A stretch of DNA of 5,846 bases from Candidatus Cloacimonadota bacterium (GCA_014384665.1 JACNFI010000076.1:1-5846); one strand, 5' to 3'; shown: positions 1-5,654, counted from the first letter of the stretch. The notes: generated by a model from the sequence alone, not told the origin. Numbers and translations are program-made.

Positions 1-57
1 AAAATTCCTGCGGAGGATAAAGTAAATTTCAATTTTACGGTGTTGTATAAGTACTAA
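1..57 (+). CDS. C-terminal end of an unidentified protein (partial)
   Basis: Frame 1 is open from the window edge to a TAA at 55-57. It encodes 18 residues ending in VNFNFTVLYKY. The alternating hydrophobic/polar pattern and aromatic last residue suggest a final beta strand, as in outer-membrane barrels or TonB-like C-terminal domains, but 18 residues cannot identify a family. No gene follows for 500 bp and no GC-rich terminator is visible after the stop. The reading as a gene end rests on the protein-like pattern only. Confidence 0.45.
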   Translation, partial: KIPAEDKVNFNFTVLYKY

Positions 58-214
58 GGTTATAACGCTCCGATATATCTGAGTCCCTGATTGTAATGAC
101 TGTTTGAATTTTAAATTGCAGATTTGTTCTGTAAATTTTTAGAAATAGTTTAGACTTTTTTCAAATGGATTTCAAAAAAGTTTCAACTTTTTTTAAATAT
201 ATTTTGAAATAATC

Positions 215-243
215 TTGACATTTTTTAATACCGCTTAATAAAT
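215..243 (+). promoter_or_regulatory. Possible sigma-70-like promoter
   Basis: A perfect TTGACA (215-220) is followed after 17 bp by ATAAAT (238-243), in a very AT-rich stretch. It points toward the ATPase gene at 560 but lies more than 300 bp upstream, with the direct repeats and a MITE-like element in between. If the host uses a Bacteroidota-type promoter (TTTG/TAnnTTTG), this match is chance. Confidence 0.2.
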
Positions 244-285
244 TTCCTCAATTGTAATTCGCGAATATGCGCTAAATTAAAATAA

Positions 286-316
286 GTAGTGTAAAATGTT
301 ATGAAAAAAATATGAA
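286..316 (+). repeat. 31-bp direct repeat, left copy
   Basis: Positions 286-316 are identical to 515-545, an offset of 229 bp. The repeat starts GTAGTGTAAAATG and contains a run of seven A. The pair encloses the MITE-like element at 402-507. It is too long for a normal target-site duplication, so a segmental duplication of the ATPase upstream region, into which the element then landed, is more likely. Confidence 0.85.
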
Positions 317-401
317 AGGTAAGAAATGGAAGAGATAAGAGATGTTACTTGTGGATCATTCAGAAATTTTATAAAAAGAGGTGTGAAAATAAAAAAAATA
401 A

Positions 402-507
402 TTGTCATTCTGAACGGAACGAAGTGTAGTGAAGAATCTCTAATTATAGATATTCAAATAAGTTAATAGATTCTTCAACCTGATAAATCAGGTTTCGAGA
501 ATGACAA
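402..507. mobile_element. MITE-like inverted-repeat element
   Basis: The outer arms TTGTCATTCT (402-411) and AGAATGACAA (498-507) are perfect inverted repeats of 10 bp. A second nested pair, GAAGAATCT (431-439) and AGATTCTTC (468-476), is also perfect. The 106-bp unit encodes nothing convincing and would fold into one long cruciform or hairpin. Elements beginning TGTCATTCTGAACG with an internal GAAGAATCT arm are, from memory, dispersed in many genomes of this style. No transposase is visible, so it would be non-autonomous. No clear target duplication immediately flanks the arms. Confidence 0.7.
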
Positions 508-514
508 ATTTTGG

Positions 515-545
515 GTAGTGTAAAATGTTATGAAAAAAATATGAA
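515..545 (+). repeat. 31-bp direct repeat, right copy
   Basis: This is an exact copy of 286-316 and lies directly upstream of the ATPase start at 560. It forms the proximal part of that gene's 5' leader and may carry its regulatory sequence. The left copy is followed by different sequence, so the identity ends sharply at 316/545. Confidence 0.85.
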
Positions 546-559
546 TATCGGGATAAATT

Positions 560-1801
560 ATGTTTAATAGAAATTTAGAAATAGAGATAGAACCCTTCCT
601 TGATGAACCTCAAGCAATATTTATTTTAGGTCCCAGAAGGTCAGGCAAAACAACACTTCTCAAATTATTAAAACAATCAATTTCAGATAATCCAATATAC
701 TATTATGATCTTGAACGAATTTCCGACAGAGAAGCATTTTCGCAAGGTACGGATTATTTTATAAAATATTTCATTCAGTCGGGTGGTAACATCAATCAGA
801 AAAATGTTATTATGATTGATGAAATTCAATATCTAAAAGATTTTGCATCATTTATCAAGATTATGGTTGACCATCATTCAGATAGTTTTAAACTGATCTT
901 AAGCGGTTCATCAATTGCTCAAATAAAATTACAATTCAGTGATTCTCTTGTTGGAAGAAAATTTGTTTTTCATCTATATCCACTTAACTTTTCTGAATTC
1001 CTCCTTTTTAAAGGATATGATAACTGGAGTAAATTAGTTTCAGAAAACTTTCAAACCATTGAAAACGACCCTATATCTACACATCATAAGGAATTAAGAA
1101 TACTGCTTGATGAGTTTCTTATATTCGGTGGTTATCCTGAAGTTGTTCTCGCTAACTCAAAGAAAAAGAAACTTGCTTTTTTAGATGAAATTACAAATAC
1201 ATATCTTACAAAGGATATTCAAAACTTGAACTTAATAGAAGATATTGTCGGTTTCAATAAATTAGTAAAACGATTGGCACTTTCCTGTGGTTCTTTAATG
1301 AATATAAATAATATAAGTAATGATGTGAAGCTATCCCATTACTTTTGTCAGAAATACATTAACATATTGGAAAGTACTTTTATTATCGGCACAATACAAC
1401 CTTTCCATCGTAATAAAATTAATGAAATAAAGAAAATGTCTAAAACTTATTTTATCGATACAGGGTTAAGAAACTTCTTGCTTCAACAATTTCAACCCGT
1501 AAATGAGCGTATTGATAAAGGAGCAATTCTTGAAAATTTTGTCTTTTGCGAATTATCTAAAAAAGTCTATTTGGGTTCAAAACTCCATTTCTGGCGAACA
1601 AAGAATAATAAAGAAATTGACTTCATTATTGAAAAAGGAACTGAATTGATCCCAATTGAAGTGAAATCTAAAAAAGTAAATATAAATAATCTAAAAGAAT
1701 TTATTCTTGAATATCCGGAAATTAAAAAGGGTTATATATTATACGATGGAAAATTTGTCCAAGAAGATAAAATTACTTATATGCCTATTTGGCTTTGTTG
1801 A
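560..1801 (+). CDS. AAA_14/DUF4143 family ATPase
   Basis: This 413-residue protein has the order typical of the AAA_14 plus DUF4143 family. The N-terminal P-loop ATPase has Walker A GPRRSGKTT (24-32), Walker B VIMIDEIQ (83-90) and a sensor-like LSGSS (114-118). The family motif FGGYPEVV follows at 189-196. The C-terminal DUF4143 region has LENFVFCEL (324-332) and a restriction-nuclease-like arrangement E325, D354, E367-V-K369 in EIDFII...PIEVKSK. Length is normal for the family and the protein appears cytosolic, with no signal peptide. The family is common, often multicopy and accessory; its biochemical role is poorly defined, and a defence or toxin-like role is only conjecture. The start at 560 is the first ATG in frame and places the N-terminus correctly, but the ribosome site is weak. 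It is preceded by the 31-bp repeat and followed by no co-directional partner within 200 bp except a doubtful tiny ORF. Confidence 0.9.
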   Translation: MFNRNLEIEIEPFLDEPQAIFILGPRRSGKTTLLKLLKQSISDNPIYYYDLERISDREAFSQGTDYFIKYFIQSGGNINQKNVIMIDEIQYLKDFASFIKIMVDHHSDSFKLILSGSSIAQIKLQFSDSLVGRKFVFHLYPLNFSEFLLFKGYDNWSKLVSENFQTIENDPISTHHKELRILLDEFLIFGGYPEVVLANSKKKKLAFLDEITNTYLTKDIQNLNLIEDIVGFNKLVKRLALSCGSLMNINNISNDVKLSHYFCQKYINILESTFIIGTIQPFHRNKINEIKKMSKTYFIDTGLRNFLLQQFQPVNERIDKGAILENFVFCELSKKVYLGSKLHFWRTKNNKEIDFIIEKGTELIPIEVKSKKVNINNLKEFILEYPEIKKGYILYDGKFVQEDKITYMPIWLC

Positions 1802-1847
1802 TAGAAAAATAACAAGACATAGAAGTTACATAAAAACAGATAAGCAA

Positions 1848-1934
1848 ATGAAAAAATATAAAAGAAATAAATTTAATGAAAGATTAGAAGATGGTTTTAA
1901 ATTATTAAGTGAAGATCAAGATTATGAAGATTAA
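1848..1934 (+). CDS. Doubtful 28-residue ORF
   Basis: An ATG at 1848 opens 28 codons ending at TAA 1932-1934. The product is lysine-rich at the N-terminus and ends in an acidic segment, ERLEDGFKLLSEDQDYED. This amphipathic, charged tail looks more protein-like than random AT-rich DNA and resembles the tail of small antitoxin-type proteins, but I recognise no family. No good ribosome site is present. The frame continues open upstream into the ATPase end, where its translation is only an out-of-frame shadow. It may be a remnant of a longer gene. Confidence 0.25.
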   Translation: MKKYKRNKFNERLEDGFKLLSEDQDYED

Positions 1935-1950
1935 TAAAATTAATTTAATA

Positions 1951-1987
1951 GTCATTCCCCGACAAGCCAAATAAATACTCGTCTTGT
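1951..1987. repeat. Decayed TGTCATTCC-type palindrome
   Basis: GTCATTCCCC (1951-1960) matches the outer part of the palindromes around the GIY-YIG gene. It is followed by ACAAG (1962-1966), which can pair with CTTGT (1983-1987). The second outer arm is missing. It is read as a relic of the same dispersed repeat superfamily, and the match is short. Confidence 0.35.
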
Positions 1988-2038
1988 AAGGTGCAATACT
2001 TGTATTTTAATGATTTATTTAATTTTATGGAGTAAAAA

Positions 2039-3112
2039 ATGAAAGAAAAAATAATATCATTTATTGAAAGTTTAAAATCTGATAGAAGGATTGAAACATT
2101 TGATGAAGCTGCTACAAAACAAGCGATTGTACTGAGATTGCTAAGTTTACTCGGTTGGGATACTTTTAATATTTCTGAAGTAACTCCAGAGTATTCTGTA
2201 GGTTCTCAAAGAGTTGATTATTCTTTGAGAATTAATAATAGCAACAAGGTTTTCATAGAAGTAAAAAAAATTAGTGAAGATTTAGAAAATCATCAAGCTC
2301 AGTTGCTCAATTATTCTTTTCAGGAAGGTGTCAAACTGTCAGTTTTAACCAATGGTATTACATGGTGGTTTTATCTTCCACTAAATGAAGGTAGTTGGGA
2401 ACAAAGAAAATTCTACTCAATAGACTTACATCAACAAGAATCTGAAAATGTTGCTGATAGATTTATTGATTTCATTTCTATAGAAAATGTTTCATCAGGA
2501 CAAGCAATAATAAATGCAGAAGCAATATACACAAGTCAGAAAAAGAAAAACATTGTTCAATCAACTATTAAAAAGGCTTGGAATAAAATAATTTCTGAAA
2601 CTGATGGACTTCTAGTTGACTTGTTAAATGAGACAACTGAGAAACTTTGCGGATATAAAGCAACTGATGAACAAATAGAAAATTTCCTATCAAAAAATAA
2701 AAGTAATTTAATCTTATCGGAATTACAAGTTCCAAAACCTTTTTTATATCCTAAAGTAGAAAAAACAGAAAATAAGATTGCTGGGAAAAAATGGACTAAA
2801 ATTACTAAAGGTCAAGAACATATTCCAGGTAAAGAATATCGATTACCAATTCTAACAGTTCTTTCAGAACATGATGGTCGGTACTATGGAAAAGAAGTAG
2901 AAAAAATTATTGGTAGAAGAATGAAATCACAATTTAATGATGCTGATATGGAAGTTCTTTCAGATGGATTTACTAAAAGATGGGAAAAAATGGTTCAATT
3001 TCAAAGATTACGAATGGTTAAAGAAGGATTATTACTTTCAAATTCCCCAAGAGGTTTGTGGGAAATTTCTGAAAAAGGAAAATATTATTTGAAAAAACAT
3101 TATAATTATTAA
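2039..3112 (+). CDS. HsdR_N-like nuclease with C-terminal Mrr_N-like winged helix
   Basis: This 357-residue protein is probably a DNA-acting enzyme in the cytosol. Residues about 1-130 match the N-terminal domain of type I restriction HsdR subunits (HSDR_N), a PD-(D/E)xK nuclease fold. TKQAIVLRLLSLLGWD lies at 26-41, the metal-site D60 in RVDYSL, E74-V-K76 in FIEVKK, then a QLLNY segment (88-92) and TNG (104-106). Residues about 264-357 match the winged-helix Mrr_N domain: KEYRLPIL, the RW...RL segment, then RGLWEISEKGKYYL near the end. The 130-260 linker is less clear. There is no helicase, so it is not a full HsdR. Similar stand-alone proteins are annotated as type I restriction N-terminal or GxxExxY-unrelated nucleases. 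GGAG at 2029-2032, six bases before the ATG, supports the start. No adjacent methyltransferase or specificity gene is intact; only a possible fragment lies at 3364-3519. A solitary modification-dependent or defence nuclease is possible but unproven. Confidence 0.85.
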   Translation: MKEKIISFIESLKSDRRIETFDEAATKQAIVLRLLSLLGWDTFNISEVTPEYSVGSQRVDYSLRINNSNKVFIEVKKISEDLENHQAQLLNYSFQEGVKLSVLTNGITWWFYLPLNEGSWEQRKFYSIDLHQQESENVADRFIDFISIENVSSGQAIINAEAIYTSQKKKNIVQSTIKKAWNKIISETDGLLVDLLNETTEKLCGYKATDEQIENFLSKNKSNLILSELQVPKPFLYPKVEKTENKIAGKKWTKITKGQEHIPGKEYRLPILTVLSEHDGRYYGKEVEKIIGRRMKSQFNDADMEVLSDGFTKRWEKMVQFQRLRMVKEGLLLSNSPRGLWEISEKGKYYLKKHYNY

Positions 3113-3113
3113 G

Positions 3114-3330
3114 ATGAAAAAACATTATCCTGCCAAGTCTGCAAAGCAATACTTATTAAAACAGAAATTAATGGAATCACTGTTTATGAATGCCCTATAT
3201 GTGGGCAACTGCATAATGAAAATGGGGAAATGATTGAATATAAGGATTTGTAAGCAAAAAATAAAAATGAGTGGGATGAAATTGATAAGTAGAAAAGAAA
3301 ATACTTGCTAAAAATTGAAAGGTTTGTTTA
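3114..3330 (+). pseudogene. Broken zinc-ribbon gene, copy A
   Basis: The sequence aligns with the intact gene at 5402-5581 and about 40 bp beyond it. The conserved frame is read from 3131 and gives CQVC, then a CPICG motif and an acidic tail. The ATG at 3114 is out of that frame: its leader is one base shorter than in copy B. A TAC-to-TAA change then ends the conserved frame after YKDL at 3250. The nearest in-frame stop upstream is the nuclease gene's own TAA (3110-3112), with no ATG, GTG or TTG between. Thus the two genes share a frame across a stop. A rare start codon or stop readthrough could still express it, but gene decay is simpler. Confidence 0.75.
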
Positions 3331-3363
3331 GACGCAAAAAAAAATGGAAATTACATATTTTAA

Positions 3364-3519
3364 AATGAATGGCAGTCTTTTAGAACAAAAAAGAATAACA
3401 AATTAGAATTCATTTCAGCAAAACACACTTATGAAAAATCCGGCAAATATAAAGTTGCTGTCAGAATAGTAGATATTTTAGGTCAGGATACTTTACAGAT
3501 TGTTGAAGTTAATATTTAA
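3364..3519 (+). pseudogene. C-terminal fragment, restriction-modification-like
   Basis: The frame runs 51 codons from after a TAA at 3361-3363 to TAA at 3517-3519 without a start codon. The peptide begins NEWQSFRTKKNNK and continues HTYEKSGKYKVAVRIVDILG, then ends in IVEVNI. This regular beta-strand pattern resembles, from memory, the C-terminal tail of some adenine-specific DNA methyltransferases and type III restriction subunits, whose tails have the pattern GKYKIAVKVVDxFGxDT. The body of the gene is absent. A PKD-like secreted domain is the alternative. Its position after a restriction-type nuclease fits leftover restriction-modification genes, but there is no proof that they once belonged together. 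Confidence 0.5.
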
Positions 3520-3723
3520 AAAGCATATTTTATGATTAGTAAAACTATATCACTTTATTATGTAAAAGTTCTGATTTTAAATAAGGAATTAAAATGGTGA
3601 TGAAGATAAATTGCTTAAAAAGAAAATATCAAAAGTTAAAAAAATGAATAATTCTAAATTAGAAATATACTACATTTTTGTCGGGGATATATAAGTTATA
3701 TGAAAATAATCAAGGGAGAATAA

Positions 3724-4581
3724 ATGCAGTATAAAAGAAACCATTATATGCCAATAACAATAATAAAAAACTGGGTTACTGAAAGTGAGAAAAAAACAGG
3801 TGTATATGTTTATAATATAAAAAAGAAAAAGAAATTTTTTGCATCAGCTAAAGATAAAAGGAAATTCTCTTTCGCAGTAAAAAACCATTTATATGTTCCT
3901 GAAATTAATCAAATACGATTAACTTCTGTAGAACGTTGGTTTTCGGGTCAAGAGGCTAATTTGACAGATTTTATTAAAAAGTTAGAATTATTTAAAAATC
4001 ATAATGTTATAATTAACCTTAATACTTTTTCACTTTCAGTTCTAGCACTTATTGGCTTAGAATATCGATCGAGGTACCAAATAAATAAAATTAAAGAATT
4101 CCTGATAAAAAGTTCAAGTGTTGTTGAAAAAATTTCATTAGAACCTGATTCTAATATAGATAAAATTGTGTTGAAAAATCTCATTCATGTAATAAATGAT
4201 CAGACGCATAAAATAATGCCAGCACAATTATTCGTTACGCATCTTTCAAATCCAGATTTAGTTCTCTCTGATCGTCCAGTAATTGATTCAGGTGAAAGCA
4301 AGGTTTACATAGCATCAAGTAAAATGGTGGTTTTCATACAAAAGAGTGAATTAGGAGTTTCAAAAATTGAGTTATGTAATGAAGATAAAGACATTACTGA
4401 AATTATCAATAAACAAGCTGTATTACAAGCAAGAGATTGGATTGTTGCTAGCAATGAATCAATCATTAATAAATACATTCAAGTAATTAATTCTGAAGAA
4501 TATGATAAAAATTTGAAAAAAGATAAAATATTAATTTTTAAACCAAAACATTTACTTACAGGTTACTCAATTTATGATTAA
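3724..4581 (+). CDS. DUF4238 family protein
   Basis: This 285-residue protein fits DUF4238, a family of unknown biochemical function. The family hallmark at the N-terminus is the NHYxP motif, here NHYMP at residues 6-10, followed by GVYVYNIKKKK. An SVERWFSGQE segment (68-77) matches the conserved iE...E region. The C-terminal half has LSDRPVID (181-188), equivalent to the usual TSDNPV, then a strand IASSKMVVFI (196-205), and NKQAVLQARDWIVASN near the end, which matches the family's conserved Asn and Ala/Arg positions. There is no signal peptide or membrane segment. AGGGAG at 3713-3718, five bases before the ATG, fixes the start. The palindromic attC-like site beginning one base after its stop and its lone-gene setting suggest an integron-type cassette. 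DUF4238 genes are frequent in accessory DNA; no function is proposed. Confidence 0.85.
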   Translation: MQYKRNHYMPITIIKNWVTESEKKTGVYVYNIKKKKKFFASAKDKRKFSFAVKNHLYVPEINQIRLTSVERWFSGQEANLTDFIKKLELFKNHNVIINLNTFSLSVLALIGLEYRSRYQINKIKEFLIKSSSVVEKISLEPDSNIDKIVLKNLIHVINDQTHKIMPAQLFVTHLSNPDLVLSDRPVIDSGESKVYIASSKMVVFIQKSELGVSKIELCNEDKDITEIINKQAVLQARDWIVASNESIINKYIQVINSEEYDKNLKKDKILIFKPKHLLTGYSIYD

Positions 4582-4582
4582 T

Positions 4583-4712
4583 TCGTATAACAATGCATCG
4601 GCTCTTGGGGTTTGCCGTTCGTATCGGTCTGTATCTTACGGTTCAAACCTTTTATTGTTCATTTGGGTTGATGAATTGTACCGATTCCGCCCCATGCGGG
4701 AACATTATACGA
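4583..4712. other. attC-like integron recombination site (candidate)
   Basis: The site starts one base after the DUF4238 stop. The ends TCGTATAA (4583-4590) and TTATACGA (4705-4712) are exact inverted repeats. Nested pairs follow: GCAT/ATGC (4595-4598, 4694-4697) and ATCGGT/ACCGAT (4623-4628, 4680-4685), with a central GGTT...AACC-rich region. Size (130 bp), position after a stop, and nested imperfect symmetry match large attC sites such as the Vibrio repeats. The left core GTATAAC approximates RYYYAAC. The right core reads ATTATAC where GTTRRRY is expected, so its first base is off. A possible upstream boundary is GTTATATGA at 3695-3703. No integrase or second attC is seen. Confidence 0.45.
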
Positions 4713-4740
4713 CATTTCAAATAGGAAAGGTAAATAAAAC

Positions 4741-4881
4741 ATGAACAAATCATTATCCTGCCAAGTCTGCACAGCAATACTTATAAAAACAAAAATAAAT
4801 GGAGTTACCGTTTATGAATGTCCTATTTGTGGGCAATTTCATAATACCCCCCGCTGTCATTTCCATACTCCATCAAGTTGA
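4741..4881 (+). pseudogene. 3'-truncated zinc-ribbon gene, copy B
   Basis: From the upstream AGGAAAGG (4723-4730) and the ATG at 4741 to about 4845 the sequence follows copy C closely, giving MNKSLSCQVC, then ECPICGQ. After HN (4845) homology stops, and the frame runs into repeat DNA and ends at TGA 4879-4881, giving 46 residues. All four zinc-binding cysteines (7, 10, 27, 30) survive; only the acidic tail, IEYKDL onward, is replaced. The missing 3' part is not found on the far side of the GIY-YIG element. The shortened protein might still fold, so calling it dead is a judgement. Confidence 0.7.
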
Positions 4882-4904
4882 ATATAAACTCCAGTGGGAA
4901 TCCA
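4855..4904. repeat. Diverged palindrome-family unit left of the GIY-YIG cassette
   Basis: TGTCATTTCC (4855-4864) and GGGAATCCA (4896-4904) are the outer parts of the 27-bp palindrome at 4912-4938, but with an unrelated 31-bp spacer instead of the GCG core. It sits between the break in zinc-ribbon copy B and the proper left palindrome. It is best read as an older, interrupted copy. Confidence 0.5.
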
Positions 4905-4911
4905 CCTCCTC

Positions 4912-4938
4912 TGTCATTCCCGCGAACGCGGGAATCCA
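4912..4938 (+). repeat. Left 27-bp palindrome of the GIY-YIG cassette
   Basis: TGTCATTCCCGCG, a two-base loop, then CGCGGGAATCCA. The ATTCCCGCG/CGCGGGAAT arms pair perfectly over 9 bp. The whole 27 bp reappears in inverted orientation at 5261-5287 with one difference (the base after the first GCG: A here, G in the reverse complement there). It is GC-rich amid AT-rich DNA and ends 27 bp before the nuclease ATG, so it lies in its leader. Confidence 0.85.
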
Positions 4939-4965
4939 TAAGAAAATTATCTTGAGGATTATCCA

Positions 4966-5256
4966 ATGGATAAAACATACTATGTTTATATTTTAGCAAG
5001 CAAAAGAAATGGAACATTATACATTGGAGTAACCAACAATTTAGAAAGAAGAATGTATGAGCATAAAAATAAACTCATTGATGGCTTTGCAAAGAAATAT
5101 AATGTTGATAAACTTGTTCACTTTGAAACAACAAATGACATTAGATTTGCTATTCAAAGAGAAAAGCAATTAAAAAAATGGTATAGAAAGTGGAAAATTG
5201 AGCTTATTGAAAAAGACAATCCTGAATGGAAGGATTTATCAAAAGATTGGTTTTAA
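4966..5256 (+). CDS. Small GIY-YIG endonuclease (UPF0213-like)
   Basis: This 96-residue protein is essentially a bare GIY-YIG nuclease domain, the usual size for the UPF0213/YhbQ-like group. YYVYILAS (5-12) holds the first motif, LYIGVTNNLERRMYEHK (18-34) holds YIG, the conserved Asn and the catalytic-type Arg (R28 or R29), and AIQREKQLKKW (62-72) holds the conserved Glu, E66, with the basic helix. It would cut or nick DNA; the target is unknown, and there is no separate DNA-binding domain. GAGG at 4954-4957, eight bases before the ATG, supports the start. The gene lies tightly between inverted 27-bp palindromes and disrupts the zinc-ribbon gene family locally. All key residues look intact, so it is probably active. 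It could be a mobile homing-like enzyme or a domesticated genome nuclease. Confidence 0.92.
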   Translation: MDKTYYVYILASKRNGTLYIGVTNNLERRMYEHKNKLIDGFAKKYNVDKLVHFETTNDIRFAIQREKQLKKWYRKWKIELIEKDNPEWKDLSKDWF

Positions 5257-5260
5257 AGAC

Positions 5261-5287
5261 TGGATTCCCGCGTCCGCGGGAATGACA
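5261..5287 (-). repeat. Right 27-bp palindrome of the GIY-YIG cassette
   Basis: Reads TGGATTCCCGCG, TC, then CGCGGGAATGACA; its reverse complement equals 4912-4938 except for one base. It begins four bases after the nuclease stop, so its hairpin could also stabilise or end the transcript, although no T-run follows. Confidence 0.85.
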
Positions 5288-5354
5288 GCGGAGAAAGAGC
5301 GGGAATGACACTGAGAGGAGTGTAAATGACACTGAGAGTAATTGTGAATGACAC
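5281..5354. repeat. Partial palindrome arms at about 22-bp spacing
   Basis: AATGACA recurs at 5281, 5304, 5325 and 5347, with steps of 23, 21 and 22 bp. Two of the units are identical over 14 bases, AATGACACTGAGAG (5304-5317 and 5325-5338). The upstream arm that would complete each palindrome is absent. The array lies just outside the right palindrome and before zinc-ribbon copy C. It probably arose by slippage or repeated aborted insertion at this end. Confidence 0.6.
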
Positions 5355-5401
5355 CTTTTGTATGTTTGTCAGCATATTAAAGTAAGAAAGGCGAATAAAA
5401 C

Positions 5402-5581
5402 ATGAGTAAATCGTTATCTTGCCAAGTCTGCACAGCAATACTTATAAAGACAAAAATAAACGGAATCACTGTCTATGAATGCCCAATTTGTGGACAACTA
5501 CATAATGAAAACGGGGAAATGATTGAATATAAGGATTTATACTCAAATGATAAAAATGAGTGGGATGAAATTGATAAGTAA
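5402..5581 (+). CDS. Small zinc-ribbon protein, intact copy C
   Basis: This 59-residue protein has two cysteine pairs, CQVC (7-10) and CPIC (27-30) in ECPICGQLHNENGEMIEYKD, separated by 16 residues: a one-domain zinc ribbon (treble-clef or rubredoxin-like knuckles). The tail (residues 42-59) is acidic with NEWDEIDK at the end. No family name is recognised; protein-protein or nucleic-acid binding is the general expectation for such domains. AAGG at 5388-5391, ten bases before the ATG, and the leader shared with copy B support the start. It is the only intact member of three related copies in the window, with codon-level differences from copies A and B in silent positions, which suggests past selection on the protein. 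Confidence 0.8.
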   Translation: MSKSLSCQVCTAILIKTKINGITVYECPICGQLHNENGEMIEYKDLYSNDKNEWDEIDK

Positions 5582-5654
5582 AAAAGAAAATACTTGCTAA
5601 AAATTAAAAGGTTTTTTTAAGTTGTCAAAAAATAAAGAAAGATAAAATGAAACA

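Larger units (their letters stand above)
4912..5287 (+). mobile_element. Candidate GIY-YIG nuclease cassette with palindromic ends
   Basis: A compact 376-bp unit: 27-bp palindrome, 27-bp leader, GIY-YIG gene, four spacer bases, inverted 27-bp palindrome. It adjoins the break in zinc-ribbon copy B. The ends being both palindromic and mutually inverted recalls REP units bracketing RAYT transposase genes, with a GIY-YIG nuclease in the enzyme's place. No target-site duplication is apparent: the flanks are CTCCTC on the left and GCGGAG on the right. Mobility is inferred from structure only. Confidence 0.5.

Noticed and set aside
174..193. A/T hairpin AAAAAAGTT...AACTTTTTT as a terminator
   Set aside because: Only one G-C pair per arm and a tiny loop; too weak, and A/T tracts abound here.
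326..466. 46-codon ORF starting at 326
   Set aside because: It runs into the MITE-like element and ends there; weak start and no recognisable motif.
1707..1847. Upstream extension of the small ORF ending at 1934
   Set aside because: It overlaps the ATPase gene by 95 bases in another frame; only the part after the ATG at 1848 has any protein-like look.
3520..3723. Short ORFs between the methylase-like tail and the DUF4238 gene
   Set aside because: The longest ATG-started readings are under about 20 codons and lysine-rich by composition; apart from the ribosome site at 3713-3718 and the possible junction at 3695 nothing is supported.
3999..4184. Minus-strand 61-codon ORF
   Set aside because: It lies inside the well-supported DUF4238 gene and is a shadow of it.
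4799..5017. ORFs on both strands across 4799-5017
   Set aside because: They read zinc-ribbon copy B in wrong frames and then the palindromes; such repeat translations are common false genes.
5281..5354. CRISPR array
   Set aside because: Units are only 7-14 bases with steps of 21-23 bp and no spacer/repeat structure; no cas genes.
5253..5438. Minus-strand 61-codon ORF
   Set aside because: It is a translation of the right palindrome and the AATGACA array.
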